From Filobasidium wieringae (lineage: Eukaryota; Basidiomycota; Tremellomycetes; Filobasidiales; Filobasidiaceae), in contig BCIV01000004.1 of assembly GCA_001600055.1 (NCBI GenBank), positions 62,001 through 126,000 of the forward strand: 64,000 nt of DNA, read 5' to 3'. The notes under the pieces are model-generated. The model worked only from the letters and a program-made list of their open reading frames with translations, made no database searches and was not told the origin of the DNA. Position numbers and translations under genes: made by a program. Below, one piece after another: positions 12,387-25,560 of the stretch. Within the stretch, counting starts at the first letter, position 1, and every line of letters starts with the position of its first letter.

Positions 12387-13133
12387 AAGAGTATCTACCG
12401 ATTCTTCTAGTCATGGTGCCCTATCGTTTTGCCACTTCGCTCGATAGCGGCTGAGGATGGGGTTGGAAGGGAAGAGGAAAGAAGTGGAAACTGTATCGCT
12501 TATTCATAATACCCCTGCTCTTTCTCTTCAAGGACGATGAGATGAATCTTCTCTCCTGGTCCTGTTCTCGAATCTTGGTATGCTGACACCCTCCTTCGGA
12601 AGAACTTTGAGATGTCTTCCTATACAGCTTCCGGCAACTTTGGATGTTGTGGAATATCAGGCCCGTACGCGCAATGGCCATTCTAGTCGTTCAGTCAGTC
12701 ACGAGCGTGCTTGCAATAGGCACATCCTCATCCGACTCGAGACCTAACGTCAAGATCCTTCCTCAGACTCCCTCACCCATATCTGACATGCTGGCTACAT
12801 GATAAGGGGAAGATAGATCGTAAACCACTTTCCCCTTCTAACAAGGCCCTTTGCGCTTCCGTTTGAACCCAAATGACTTCGCGCTTAGCGATCGACGATC
12901 TAAAGGACCGCTGATGCTGATTGACTTTCTATTTTCCTTGTCCGAGATCTATGAAAGGGTAAACGCATTCAAGGTAGCTTCGGGTTCCATAAGTACCTTC
13001 GTCTCCGCTAAGAAGCTAGACTCAGTAAGACAGTACTGTGGGAGCTTACGACTTTTGCTATATAAGGGTCCACAGTCATCCCTGAAATACAGTTCTCAAC
13101 GAGTGATTCGTCATCTCCCCACATCGTCAATAA
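12387..13133. other. Intergenic region, KAR5 promoter
   Basis: About 750 bases between MIX23 and KAR5. Short frames on both strands look accidental. A TATA-like element is present at 13059-13066, close to the KAR5 start. Confidence 0.45.
13059..13066 (+). promoter_or_regulatory. TATA-like box of KAR5
   Basis: TATATAAG lies 68 bases upstream of the KAR5 ATG, a usual distance for a TATA element with a short leader. A TATA box would suit a gene that is switched on during mating, which is inference. Confidence 0.4.
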
Positions 13134-16092
13134 ATGTTTTATCCGTCTCTCCTGGCAACTGGGCTGTTGCTTAGCCTACCTAGCATCACTGAGGCGAAAG
13201 CTTTCAACTGGAACAAGGAAAACATGGTCCTTGATCCTTCCGGTCAAGATGGCTCGGAGACTATCGGATCACAGGCTACAGGGTTGGATCAAGGATTTGC
13301 GGACGTCCTCCGACTCAGTACGTCTCGCCCATCTGAGTCAGTTCAACAGCCGGATTTGATCTCACCACGACGATTCCATATAGATACAGCACTGGTTTCT
13401 GACCTCATACGTCGCCCAGGTAAAGACGAACATGAGATGAAATACATTTGATACCAGGGACACTGATGTTCTTTGCACAACCAGACCTTGCGATTCTGCG
13501 TGATCAAGGACAACCTTATGACTGTCACAAACAACTCATCAATCAGGTTCATCTTACGTGTTCTTCTATCGGAGAAAGTCCGAATCAAGATAGATGGAAC
13601 GAGGGAGAACGAGCTGGCCGTAAGTCAACATCTGCCGGATTAGCTTACGAAGAGGAAAGCTGGCTGACATCGGATACGAGGCCAGTCGCTATTGCTTTAA
13701 CCATCTGCTCCATCACGTCTGCGTTGCAATCTCCTCCGGCGGAATGCGATCCTTGGTCTCCCTATGTGAGAACGATCTATAGAATCGGAATAGGGGTTGT
13801 GCGAAAATTAACCTCAACAACAGGCTTTGTCCGTTGGCACCGCAACCACTAAGACGATGAAGAGCTTTCCTGAAGACGATCAAGAGGGAAGAGTGTTACG
13901 CGGCAGATGCCTGGAGTGAGTTGTCGTGGAGCGCTGGCGATATACGTCCACATGACGAGCTGAGAACGAACTCTCCATAGGGCTTTACATCGTAGTCCGC
14001 AGGATTGGAGCAGTTATAACGGATATTTGAGTGATACCAGTGAGTCGGACGTAGAAAGCAACTTGTCATATAACAGCTAAGAGAGATCTCTGAGTAGCAA
14101 AACTTTGTCACGCCTTAAGAGGGCAACAAGTATTAGGTGAGGACATCTTGGCAAACGATTCGACTTGTGTGGTTCATTCGAGTTAACGGTAACACGATTT
14201 TCACTATACATAGATGTTGCACAAGCCATATACATCAATACTACCCACGAGAAGGTAGCTTTGATTCAGATGCTGAAGAGTCACGAGCTGGTCAGAAGGC
14301 AAAGTGAGCTGAAGATGGAATCCCGCTGGCTATCGAAAATCGATGTAAATCGCTTCGATCCACACAATCACCGGAAGAGGCTGATTATTACCTCACTAGT
14401 TTTTTGGAAATATGCTGGAACATCTGTCGCATACTCATCTCGATCTGACCTCTCAGCTGAAGGATCAACGCGCCAACGCGGGATGGCATACCTCGCGCAT
14501 GGAGGGCGTTATCAAGCAGGCTTTAAGTCAGAAAGAAGGGTTCTGGGTAGACCTCGAATCACGTTGGGTAGCGTTAACTCGAGATGTAGGAGCTAGCTTG
14601 CAGAAGCAAGTTTCGGATAACGGAAAGGCTGCGGTTGAAGACTTGAGTCTTGCGTTACACAAAACCGTACAGGATGTGAGTGGTACCGTAATGCTATGTG
14701 TGTGTATTGAGATTGAAGAAACAACTCCTCAGTATCAGACGAGCATATCTCATCGAGATGTCATATTACAGGAAACCATGTCAGCCTATATTGACACGGT
14801 CGATGAAAGGATGATCGCTTCGTATGAACTGGAGATGCATCAAGTCGTGAGCAGAAGTTACAAGGGGGGGTCAGTCTTCCTTATTAAAAATTGTATACCG
14901 ATACTCAGGAGGACACAAAGCTGCGTTGGGAGGCGATTAGCGGTGCTGTACAACTCGCCGAGTCAGTAAGTCGTGTCTTACATCTTCACCTGCACCTCAA
15001 TCCCTGATGCCGATATTGTTTCATAGGGGCTGGTCGCGCTTGTCGAGAGGGTAGCCGAGATCGAGCCGACATTGCAACATACTCTACAGACCGCCATAGC
15101 TATCAACGTCAGTGATATCTGTGCGGCAGCAATGTATGTAGCTAATCGAGCATAAGTATTCTTTCGCAGGAGTACAATTCCATCGCGTACGAGGATATTC
15201 AAGCGCAAACCGGAAAATTGAAGGATATCATGACAGATCACGCTGGTTTAGCGCTGAAGGGGAAAGAGGCGTGGACCGAGTTGAAGGACGATCTAGCCGA
15301 AGAACGCACAGAGTTACAGAACCGACGCAAAAAAGGATGGACCTCCAGCTTAGGAGGGGTTATCGGTGGATTAGGTGATGGTGAGTTCATGTGAGCGGTG
15401 AATGTAGCTAGATTGAGTTTTCGCTGAGTGCTGTGGTTCAGTCATGCTTCCTGGGCTACTGAGCGTTCCTATGGTCCAGCTCCTTGTCTCAGTGATAGGA
15501 AGGTACCCCTCCGGCTGGATCATCATAAAGACTATATGGTCATGTTTGTCGGTGCTGGGGGAAGGAGTGGGATTTACGTTCTGGTTTGCCGTAAGTATCC
15601 GAAAAGATGCTTGGTGGAAATGCGCGAATGGCTTATCCCTGTACGCCACCATTTTAGACATGGTCATATGTTATGGTCAAGACCGGACTATGGAGGCTGT
15701 TCCGAGCTACAGTCAAGACTTTGTATCATCTCTATGTTGAGCTACAGGATGGCGAGCGAACGTCGGTCACACCAGAGGCGGGAATTGCTCGGGAGGACTT
15801 GCAAGGACGGACATTCGCCCAGCACTCTCTGGTCACTATACTCGAAGATCCTGTCGCCTCTAAACCCCATCAACTATCCGTAAATAGCGGTCTCCCAAAA
15901 CAAGGTCAACATGTGCGGGAATCGCGAGGTTCCCCACCGTCATCAAAGACTAGGTGCAAGGCTCGAGTGGTTTCCGCTCCGGAAATCTGGCGCGTCGAGC
16001 GAGATTTTGCAAGGGAACCGACGAGAAGGAAAAGTCTGTCTGCTACAGTCGACCGATTGAGGAGACGAGCTCAGAGTGAACCTTTGTTCTAG
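13134..16092 (+). CDS. KAR5: Nuclear fusion protein KAR5 (karyogamy), 14 exons
   Basis: Fourteen exons join in phase: 13134-13419, 13485-13619, 13686-13765, 13824-13915, 13981-14039, 14098-14136, 14214-14344, 14400-14675, 14772-14846, 14909-14965, 15027-15107, 15170-15380, 15442-15590 and 15658-16092, giving 701 residues. Kar5/Tht1 proteins sit in the nuclear envelope and ER and are needed for fusion of the two nuclei after mating. Family marks: an N-terminal signal peptide (LLATGLLLSLPSITEAKA), a cysteine-rich domain (DCHKQLINQ; LAIALTICSITSA with PPAEC; CLEALHRSPQDWSSYNGYL; LCHAL), a long helical middle, then paired hydrophobic segments (MLPGLLSVPMVQLLV and a second near IIIKTIWSCLSVLGEG) and a basic C-terminal tail. 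Order and spacing match the family. Exon 6 is only 39 nt. It lies alone, away from other mating genes in this window. Confidence 0.82.
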
Positions 16093-16743
16093 TGTAGTAC
16101 GACAAGATTCACTGCAACGATCCTCTCAGTGCTATGCATATTGCACACGACTTTGCTGTGTGACCAGCTTGTGAATCCGCGGTGCGGTGTTGTACTGATA
16201 CAAGTTGAAGTTGAATCTACCGCCATGCCAGTTGTTTGCTTCCGCGTCGATGTTGATCCAGGGCTGTGGACCCTGGAACGTGTTTCTGCGTCGCCTTTGT
16301 TCCCAACGACGTAACAACCAGAAAACAACCTCTTCTCGAAATCCCAACTACAGTCGTACATTCTCTCACTCTTCTGACACAACTACCACCACTCGACAAA
16401 GCTCTATATCACAAGCCTTCGAGGCACTCGACACTCACTACAACAGCACTCTCTCTTTACAACTTTCGCGAGATCAAATCACCTTCCTTTGACGGTTTCC
16501 TTTACCTCCACGAAGACCCCTTGATACGCACATACGATATACCTACACCCGTACGTAGCCCTTCCCTATGCAATCTTACTGTATCTCACTAACCTTGCTT
16601 TTATTCTGTGTCTCCTTTGGTGTCTCGACACAGACTTCGATATAGCAACAACAATTGATCAACATCAACAAATCGCGATCGAAATCAATTCGGACAAGAA
16701 CATCATAATATCGATCTTATTGAAATAGAAAACACCACACAAG
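16093..16743. other. Intergenic region
   Basis: About 650 bases with the KAR5 3' end and the promoter and leader of the secreted protein gene at 16744. The last 250 bases are C/A/T-rich like other leaders here, and may contain a leader intron (a GTACGT donor near 16552 and an acceptor near 16633). No gene is supported. Confidence 0.4.
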
Positions 16744-17945
16744 ATGAAGTTCGGACAAACCTTAGTACTGAGCGTTGTTGGTGTTTTGGGAGTGTATGCT
16801 CAAGATGACGTGAGTGACATGTTTGTTTCGCTTGTGGTTATCGTCCGTAGCGACTGATCAATCCACACCAAAACTAGAGCTCTGCTTCTTCCTCTGCTGT
16901 TGTCTCCCAGACCGCCTCTGCGACCTCTTCCGCCGCCATTGCTGCTTCTACTGCCATGATTCCCGCCGGCGTCAGTGGAAGTTGTTCTGCTTTCCTCAAC
17001 ACCCTTAACGAGGATGCTTCTTTCGAGACCTGTGTGGAACCCTTGTACAACATCACCTCCACCTTCAACCCTATGACTGGTCTCCCTGCCGACGAAGTTA
17101 CCAGCGCTTCCATCACCTCCACCCTCACCTCCTTGTGTGCTACTTCCAACAAGTGCTCCGACACTTTGATTAGAAACTACCTTGGACAATTCTACACTGC
17201 TTGTCAGGCTGAGTTGACTTCCTCTGGAAGCGATTACTCTGAGAGGATCAGGGAAATGTACGATTACCTCTACATCGTCAACCCCTTCCGATCTGCTGTC
17301 TGCACCAGGAACAGTGCCAGTCAGAGGTACTGCGTTTTGGAAATTGCTACGCAGGCCGCTGCCGTTAATAGCAACTCTACTGGAAGCCCTTCCAACTCTA
17401 CCAGTGCCATCAAGGTCAACTCTCTCGCCGCTTTGGCTTCCGGTACTGCCGAGCTTGTTGCTCAGGCCGCTCAGAACTTGGCCATATACACCCCTTACAC
17501 TGACCTCAAAAAGCGATTCTTCCCTGAACTCGGTGCCAGGGCTCCTACCGACGCCCAAGCTACCTTGATGACCCCTAACGCCACTACCTACCGTACTACC
17601 TCCCTTCCCTACCTCTTCCTCCAAGCCGATGATTCTGCCAAGTTGCTCTGTGCTCCTTGCACCAAATCCGTCCTCGCGTCCTACATCGCCTGGGAGTCTC
17701 AAGTTCCTTATGCTCTGGGATTGTCCAGCTCTCCTATCTTGGGAGGACAGGCTGATCTCTGGAACGGTATCGAGGCTACTTGTGGAAGCAACTTCACCGA
17801 CGCCATCTCTCAGCAGGCTGGTGTTCTCGCCACTAACGGTTCTGCCATCGCTACTGGTGCCGGAGAGAGGTTGATCGTCGGATCTGGGATGATCTCCGGA
17901 GCTTTGATGGTTGTTGTTGGAAGCGTTATGGCTGGGTTTATCTAA
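16744..17945 (+). CDS. Secreted cysteine-rich protein, probably GPI-anchored, 2 exons
   Basis: Exons 16744-16809 and 16878-17945 join at a codon boundary to give 377 residues. A signal peptide (MKFGQTLVLSVVGVLGVYA) is followed by a Ser/Ala-rich linker. The globular part has ten cysteines (in SCSAF, ETCVEP, LCATSNKC, TACQAE, AVCTRN, RYCVLE, LCAPC, ATCGSN) and several NxS/T sites. The C-terminus is a small-residue stretch and a hydrophobic tail (GALMVVVGSVMAGFI) typical of a GPI-addition signal. It resembles fungal secreted proteins of the uncharacterised DUF7729 type, from memory of the pattern C-x-x-F-L-x-x-L-N. Codon use is strongly biased to C-ending codons, suggesting high expression. Function is unknown; a cell-surface role is inferred. 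Confidence 0.75.
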
Positions 17946-18323
17946 GCCGTTTGAAGAGCCCGTTTTGAGAACGCGTCGCCGAGTTTGGAGCTGTTTTAAG
18001 CTTCAAGCTCTTGTTTCATAGCCAGTATCTATACACCTTTATGATCGTCCTCAAGGATGGTCAGTAGCATATTACGGAGTTTATTCTATTATCGGACATA
18101 GCAGTCTGTTTTGTTGTTACCTTGTCTCTCAAGATTTGAATGATGTCTTTCTATTCCTTGCCTGTCTCGTCCAAATTGCATACTTCGGTGTTGACATGCG
18201 TTCTCGATCGCATTTCCCGGGAGATGCTCTTGAACCTCTTGACTTTCTGCCTTCTGGAATCTCCGTATAGCTTTTTCGTGATAGGAAACAACTAGCTTAA
18301 GGTCGGTAATCCATATATCAAGG
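17946..18323. other. Intergenic region
   Basis: About 380 bases holding the 3' UTR of the secreted protein gene and the CFT1 promoter. Nothing else is supported. Confidence 0.45.
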
Positions 18324-21300
18324 ATGCAGGCTATCCATCAGCCTTTGTTTCCGGGTACTGCTGTCCATCACTCCTTGTTCCTTGATCACTTCACACCTTC
18401 GACCATCTACCCATACCCACAACCAGCATGGATCCGGCAGTATGGTCTTTCAAGCTTAGAAGGAGCTGAGGGAATTCAGATCAAGATCGTAGGGAACTTG
18501 ATTGTCGCTGGAGGATCCGAACTGCGGGTCTTTGAAGTCCGAGAGGAACCGATCTTACTAGGAGACTCGGATGAGGGAGATTCTACCGATTTGGTTGACG
18601 GGAATGTAGAAGTCGAGGACGGACCGCAGATGGATGCGGAAATGGGAGATGATGATGGGTTCAGGAATATAGGCGATGCTTTTATGACACAAGTTAGTTC
18701 TAGTTCCCGTAGAGATAGAGCTTCCTCTACTATCACCATATCGTGGACTAAATTATGTTACCTGAGTATAGAAAGAAACGAAAGATCAAACTCGACTCAA
18801 ACTGCATATAGTATATCAAACGACATTACACGGGACTATCACAGGCTTGGCTGGTATCCGAACAATGAGCAGTTTAGAGGATGGTCTGGACCGAATGCTG
18901 ATCAGTTTCAAGGATGCCAAGGTTTGTCTTGCTTTGTGACACTGGCTGGACGTCGCAACCTGATCGACTTGTCTTACCTAGTTGGCATTGATGGAGTGGT
19001 CTCGAGGCGAAGTTTCCACGATTTCTATGCATACATACGAACGATGTAAGCAAGTCATGTTTGGAGACACGGAATCGCATCGAGCTCTCCTGAGGACGGA
19101 TCCGAACAATAAGCTCGCTGCCTTGTCTCTGCCTTCGAATGCTTTGGCTATGTTGCCGATCGTACAGGATCTGATGGAGACGGAAGCTGCTGAAGCTGCT
19201 TATGGGAAGTGAGTGACATCGTTTCACCAGTCCTGTCTGATGAATTTGGCTGAGTCGTTGAAAAACAGAGAAGTTCCCTACATGCCAAGTTTCGTACTGC
19301 CTCTTGAAGATATGTCTACGACGCTGTGCAACGTAAAAGACTTTCATTTCCTGCCCGGCTTCAACAACCCGACGATAGCGTTACTATACGAACCTGTCCC
19401 GACCTGGACTGGTAGACTCGGGGTGCGAAAGGATACTTTTCATTTGGAAGTACGGACGCTTGACGTTTTATCCAAGACCTACGCTTCTTTAACTGCTGTA
19501 GAGGGCTTGCCCATGGACGCACAGTACCTCTTGCCATGCGCATCGTCCATTGGTGGTCTCATTGTCATCACCTCCACGGCTATCATTCACGTCGATCAAA
19601 ACGGGAGGAAAGTGGCTTCGAGCGTGAACGGCTGGTATAGTACCATTACCGACTTGTCCGCAAATACCGAATTCGAAAGTCGAAAACTGGAATTGGATGG
19701 TTCCGGTGCCGTTTGGGTTGATGACAGAAATATGCTTGTAACCTTGAAAGAGGGAAGAAGTGTACAAGTGCGCATTGAATTGGAAGGAAGAGCAGTTGAT
19801 AGGCTGGCTCTGCAGGAGCATGAAGCCGGCCAGATTGTTTCAGCCACTGCTTTGACCAAAATCGGATCGCGGGGAGTTTTCGCGGGTTCCGCAGTGGGCG
19901 ATTCTGCACTTTACGATTTCAAGACTGAGCATTACAAGCTCAAATCCGAAGACGCGATCGTGGACGAGAAGACAGACGAGGTGGAAGAGATAGATATGGA
20001 CGAAGGTGCGTATTGAAACCGCGATAAATTTGCTCTTTGCTCAGCATCTACCTCAACAGATCTTTACGGCGACTCAACCATTCTACCAGAACTAAACGGA
20101 TCGAAACAGGAGGAGACTGCTTCTCGAGTTTTCCTTCATGAATCTGACATAATGCCAGGTTTGGGTTATGTGGAAGACATGTGTCTCGGAGCATCTTCCA
20201 GCAACTTGGGGTCAGAGCGCGTGCCTCAACTCACTGCGTTACATGGTGGTGATCGTCCGTCCAAAGTAGAAGTAATGACTGTACGTCTTGTGTAGAATGA
20301 GTTTAGGGGCTACAAATCTGATTATACCTTTTCAAAATAGCCAGGGCTTGATACGAAAAGGAGACGCCAAGTTTCCGAGCTGAAGGGTTGTCAGAATCTC
20401 TGGTGTTTGCGGCCTGCAGGCCGCAGATCTCATGCGAAAGCTGAAGCGGCATTCCAAACCAGTGGCGTACTGCTTTCTTCGAATGATGACTCGTCAGAAG
20501 TGAGTCATTGCAGCTTCAACACCTTGAGGCGTCAGAATTTATGACAATGCGCCTTTGTAGCTGTTCTCCTGGGCGTCGGAAGAGGCCGACATGCAGATCA
20601 TCAAATCTTACGATGACCGAACTGTAACGGCAGGTCCGATGCTTGGAGGCTCGGCCTTCGTGCGGATAACACCTTCAGGTATCGTACTCTGCGATATAGG
20701 TTAGTTGACTCCAGCCCATCTGTTAAAGCCTCATTTGCTGATCTGATCTCGGCTAGACGGTGAATCCAGACAAGAGATGCTTGATTTAGGAGAAATGGAC
20801 CCGATTGTTGCGGCATCGATCTCCGAACCATATGTAGCTATGCAGCATCAGTCTGGACGCATAACATGCTTACAGGGAAATGCTCTGACGACGAACCTCA
20901 GGGAGCTACATAGGCCGCCGGACGGGGAGCCAGTAAGTCGTCGCGTAAGCTCGTCGATGTGTCTCTGACACAATCTCGGACATAGCTCGATCTCGTGCTA
21001 GCTGTTTGTATCATCGATGACGATTCAGGAGTATTTCGGACGTTCGATCCCAGCACAGGCAAGCAGTCGGAACAACCTAGTAGCACAAAAGCCCGTACGG
21101 GAACTTCTTCAACAGCCAATCGTATGAAGCTCACGGAAGAGCAGCTCCGAAGGCTGCAGAACGAGAAACCTTCCATAAGTGTCAGCGTAGAGCATGACTT
21201 GGAAGCTGCGGTTGGCATCAACAGAGGCTCTCATTGGCTGTGCTCTGTTCTCAAATCAGGCCGCATGGAGGTATGTATACAATGACTGAGATGAGGTTAC

Positions 21301-23776
21301 GCTCGCCTGATTATTTCGCTGCAATTATCCTCAGATACGCACTTTGCCGGAGTTGGATCTGGTATTCGCGTCTGATGGTCTGCCAGATGGATCCCTTGCC
21401 TTGATAGACGATGCTAGTGGTGATTCTGATGACAGCAGGATGATTGATCCGGACGAAGACGAAGACGACCTGATCCAGGGCATGATCTTTGCACCACTCG
21501 CTTCCAGAGGGTCTAAACCTCATCTTATCGTCAGTCTACATGCATTGTTAGTCAGGCGTATCTGCTGATAGCCTTCGCAATGTTAGGTCATGCACAACAA
21601 CGATCAGCTCGTCATGTATGAAGCAACTCCACGATTTACCCTAGAAAATCTAGGAACGGATATGGCTAGGCGATCTCTAGCTGTTCGGTTCAAACGAACT
21701 TGCACAAAAATGATCTCGCGCGGGCGACTATCAAGGCAAATGATACCTTGGTCGAACCCTACCGCAGCCGGTTTGTTTGTAACGGGATCGTCTCCTTTCT
21801 GGATTACGGCTCACGAATCCACGTCTGTCAAATTCTTGCCATCTCCGGGTCCGGTACACGCTTTCTCGCCTATCTCCGAATCGAAGAATTGCCTGTATCT
21901 GACTGCAGACGCTCAGGTAAGTGATCCAACAATCGACCTCTGCTATAGTCGACTGACCCTCTCGTGCTACAGAGTGCGACAATGCACTGTATGAGCTCAA
22001 AGACGGAAGTGCGACTACCGCTTGCTGGATCTGGGACCGTTCTACCGAGAAGCTATACTCATTTGCTCTTTGAACCCAAATCCGCGCAATACGTTGGGGC
22101 GGGAGCGCTCTCCGTAGCGTATCAGCTTTACAGCGATGAGTGCGAAATCATTCCGGATCCCGATTGTGAGTCAGACAAAATTAGCAAAGCTTTGTATCAT
22201 GTGTGAAACACGTTTCGTCACCAGTCCCCAACACTACTGCTCCCACCATCGAACGTTCTACCTTGGAATTGTTTGAGCCTGAGTCCTGGAGGGTCGTCGA
22301 TGGGTAGGCTTCTGTTGAAGAAGTTCGCAAATCGTCCATGCATGACTGATTGAATCGCCGCCGAACAGGTATGATTTCGAGGAGAATGAAGTCGTGCTTT
22401 GCATACAAACTATGATGTTAGAATCTACGAGTGACCCCTCCGGTTTGAAGTGTTTCATCGTTGTTGGTACTGGGATCAATCGAGGGGAAGATATGTCCGG
22501 CAGAGGCAAAGTAAGCAGACTGCTTTTGCGATATCGTGCTCGGCCCAAGCTGAATTCGCTGCACAGAGCTACGTATTTGAGATTGTTCAAACGGTGGCTG
22601 ATCAGGAAGTCGAAAAGGAGAGCTGGAGGTTAAGGAAACTCTGCGAGGAGGACTCTAAGGAGCCAGTTTCCGCTATAGCCAATCTGGGAAAATACGTTAT
22701 CATGGCTGAGGGTCAAAAGGTATGATGACAAGTGGAAGTGCCTATCAATACTCTCGATTAGACTGAACTTGCTTGTTTACAATCTGCAGATATACGTCAA
22801 AGCGTTTGACAAGGAGGAGCGGCTGGTACCTGTGGCATTCCTCGATGCAAACGTGTACACGACTAGTATCAAGACGTTCAAAAACCTGGTTCTAATTGGA
22901 GATCTAGTTAAGAGTGTCTGGTTCTGTGTGTTCCAGGTTAGTATTGTTTACGCCCCTGAGAGTTCTTGATGCTGAGAAACACCACGTCGCTTAGGAGGAT
23001 CCTTTTAGACTCGAGCTTATCGCTAGAGACTTCCAGGATGCCGCGATCGCGTCCATTGATTTTCTAAGCGCTGAAGGCAAAGTGGGCTTTATCGCTTCGG
23101 ATCAAGCTGGTAATCTACGCGTGTTAGAGTGGGACTCAGAACGTGAGCTTCTTTCATCTGGCAAAAGAGGAGCCAAGCCATTCCAGCGGATATTGACATC
23201 GCATGAACGATAGAGGCTGGCGGTATCGAGGGAGGAGATCAGCTTGCACGCCGAACTGAATATAATGCTGGAGGGGTGTTCACGAAGACCCTGACCATTG
23301 CTCGACGACGACCGAACGAGGAGAAGAACGCAATGCAGTCACAGATTACGCTGAGTAAGGCCTAGAGACGGTCGATAACCGTCAGCGTACTGACCTGTCT
23401 TGCACCCAGTCAACGAATTTGGAGCCTTGAGCACACTGATTCCTAGTAAAGCGGCGAGATTCAAGCGTCTACAGTTACTACAAGGTCAACTCACACGAAG
23501 CGTCCAGCATGTCGCTGGGTTGAATCCAAAGGCGTTCAGGCAGGTACATCGTAAACTTTATCTTGCTATATGCTGATGTTTTGAGTAAACAGAAACGTTT
23601 ACAATCCCCTGATACCTCGGGCACCCACCAAAACCATATTAGACGGACAGCTACTCTCGACGTATATAAACCTGCCGATTAGCCGTCAGAAAGAATTAGT
23701 AGAGCCTATCGGGACCACAAGGGAGACTGTCTTGAACGATCTAGTCGACCTCAGCGGGTTTGCAGGCTTCTTCTAG
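18324..23776 (+). CDS. CFT1: Cleavage and polyadenylation specificity factor subunit CFT1 (CPSF160), many exons
   Basis: The N-terminus (MQAIHQPLFPGTAVHHSLF; NLIVAGGSELRVFEV), the block GLAGIRTMSS..MLISFKDAK followed by LALMEWSRGEVSTISMHTYE, and the C-terminal QNVYNPLIPRAPTKTILDG with a final DLSGFAGFF match CPSF160/Cft1. These proteins are built of WD40-like beta-propellers (MMS1-N and CPSF-A regions). In the nucleus Cft1 scaffolds the CPSF complex that recognises the poly(A) signal and directs 3' cleavage. Roughly twenty short introns break the gene into small exons; the frames visible at 18324-18740, 19213-20016, 20995-21285 and 21344-21560 are exon cores. The stop is TAG at 23774-23776. 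The protein should be about 1,400 residues, as usual for the family. I checked only some junctions. Confidence 0.85.
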
Positions 23777-23837
23777 GATATCAAGGGTATATAATGCTTT
23801 TACAAATAGCAATATCATACAACTCAGTCTTCTGTGG

Positions 23838-24976
23838 TTACTTTTGTCTACCAAGCCACAAAGTATCTGCGTTCTCTTTAAAGATCAATGACACTAATCT
23901 CTCAACCTCCTTCTCGATATCTTTCTCCCTCTTATCACCCTTCGCTTCTTGTTTAACGTACTCTTCGCACCAACCAACTACCATGTTCGCCCATCCCATC
24001 GTATCGATACTCTCAAATCTCGTATGTGGCCAATCGCTCGCCCAGACTAATTTCTGTTCTCCTCCACTTTTGAAAAACGAGAAGAACATTTCCTTGAGGG
24101 GCAAGTACTGCTCGGTTGGAGAGGGTGGAAGGAGACGATAGTGTCCGGAAATTTTGATATACACGTTGGAGTCAGGCGAAGAGAGAAGGGAAAGAAGAGC
24201 AGAGAATCCTGGTGTAGACTGAGTCTGCTCAGGAGTATCTGATGTTGATACCTTGGGATGAGCGAAATGATCTAGACACACAGGTACGCTGTTGATACGA
24301 ATTCAAAGTTCAGCTCTGTCTGCTGGTCGTCGTGATGAGAGAATTAGAATCCACTTACCCCAGGTTCAAAATCACGGGGCCCAGTTCGTCTAGAAGCCTC
24401 ATGGGAATGTATAGCTGAAGTACCCAACCGTATGGTCGGATCAGGTCCGCGTATGAGTGGAACTGCTTTGTGAGATCAGCTACCGAGGGCACCAGATCTC
24501 TGGAAACGCAGTTCATTCTGTATGATTGGTTCAATCGATGTCAGCAAAGCTCGTTCCAGTGACCTCATTCATTGTAAGGATCTTTGGACATCTCACCTGA
24601 CGCCTCTCGACCCTTGGTCGTGCAGGTTCCTCATGAACCTTTCACTCTCTACCTCGCTCATTTTGCTGATTGCTTCCACATCGAGCTCAACAACTCCGCA
24701 TCCACCATACCCTTTCTTATCTAGCTCTTGCACTCCATCTAGCGTGATACTATTGTCCACTCCTAACACACTTGGCTGTACGACGCACATCCTTAGTCCC
24801 TTGGCGACGGGACCAAGAACGTCTATCGCTTGAGGAATCGTAGCAGGGGGTGGTACGTATGGCATCTTCTTGCCTCTCAAGGTTGGATGATCAGCATCAG
24901 GAAATACGTGCATGTGAGAGTCCCATGATTCGGGAGGGATAAGGTGCAGTAGGTTCTGTTTGGCTTGAACAGACAT
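23838..24976 (-). CDS. Amidohydrolase (TIM-barrel, amidohydrolase_2 type), 3 exons
   Basis: Three exons are read from the ATG at 24976. The first junction is AG|gtgaga to the acceptor before RMNCVSRDL; the second is GG|gtaagt to CGVPVCLDHF; both are in phase. Total is about 330 residues. Family marks are the metal-binding WDSHMHVFP near residue 20, LDHFAHP in the middle and WASDWPHT near the C-terminus, in the same order as in 2-pyrone-4,6-dicarboxylate lactonase-like hydrolases. These enzymes open lactone or amide rings; the substrate cannot be told from sequence. No signal peptide or targeting signal is seen, so it is probably cytosolic. It converges with CFT1, with only 61 bases between the stops. 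Confidence 0.8.
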
Positions 24977-25560
24977 CGTTCGGAGCAGTCGAGGATGCGT
25001 CTAGGAATGAGTACGGGTTAGAGTCAGGGTGGATACGTTTGGCGAATATCTTCTCATACGCACGGATTGAAAGAGCCTCTTTGCGACGGATATGTTCAAA
25101 ATCATCAAGTGATGATCTCGCTATCGGGTTCCAAGCCTACAGACATGAGGATGGTAGCACTGGCCTTGCACATGAGTTGCGAAGGCTAGTTTATATCCAT
25201 ATCTGTACCGAGAGTACACGTCATACACTTTAGGTTGGATGACAATCTACTTTTCTGAAACCTCCCGATTATCGCCTCGATAATCCGAGCGTTGACTAAC
25301 CTTCTGGCGCCTCGAACTAAATCCCAGCAATGAGCTGTGTAGATGTAGTGAGGTTTCATCGACAGCGGTATATCGCGTTCAGGGTAGGTTATGCCCCGTA
25401 GGAAAGCTTTCAGACATACCCTTTGATCGCAACGAGACTGACAAAGGGGTGCCACGCTTCTTCGAAAAGTAGCTTCAATGGCATTATACGAGATATAACT
25501 AGAACGATGATCTCAACGGCATGTAAGGGTACTTCTGGTTATCTAGATCAGTCCCATATC
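24977..25560. other. Intergenic region between divergent genes
   Basis: About 580 bases between the amidohydrolase start (minus) and the Phe-Pro-repeat gene start (plus). A 89-codon frame on the minus strand (25186-25455) has no recognisable content and is not called. The region should hold both promoters. Confidence 0.4.

Noticed and set aside
12421..12681. An 86-codon minus-strand frame
   Set aside because: Basic, low-information sequence in the KAR5 promoter; no intron or domain support.
16800..17702. A 300-codon open frame on the minus strand opposite the secreted GPI-type protein
   Set aside because: It mirrors a gene with strong codon bias, which clears stops on the other strand. It is Gly/Ser/Val-rich with no domain.
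25186..25455. An 89-codon minus-strand frame with several cysteines
   Set aside because: No splice partners, no recognised pattern and no conserved context.
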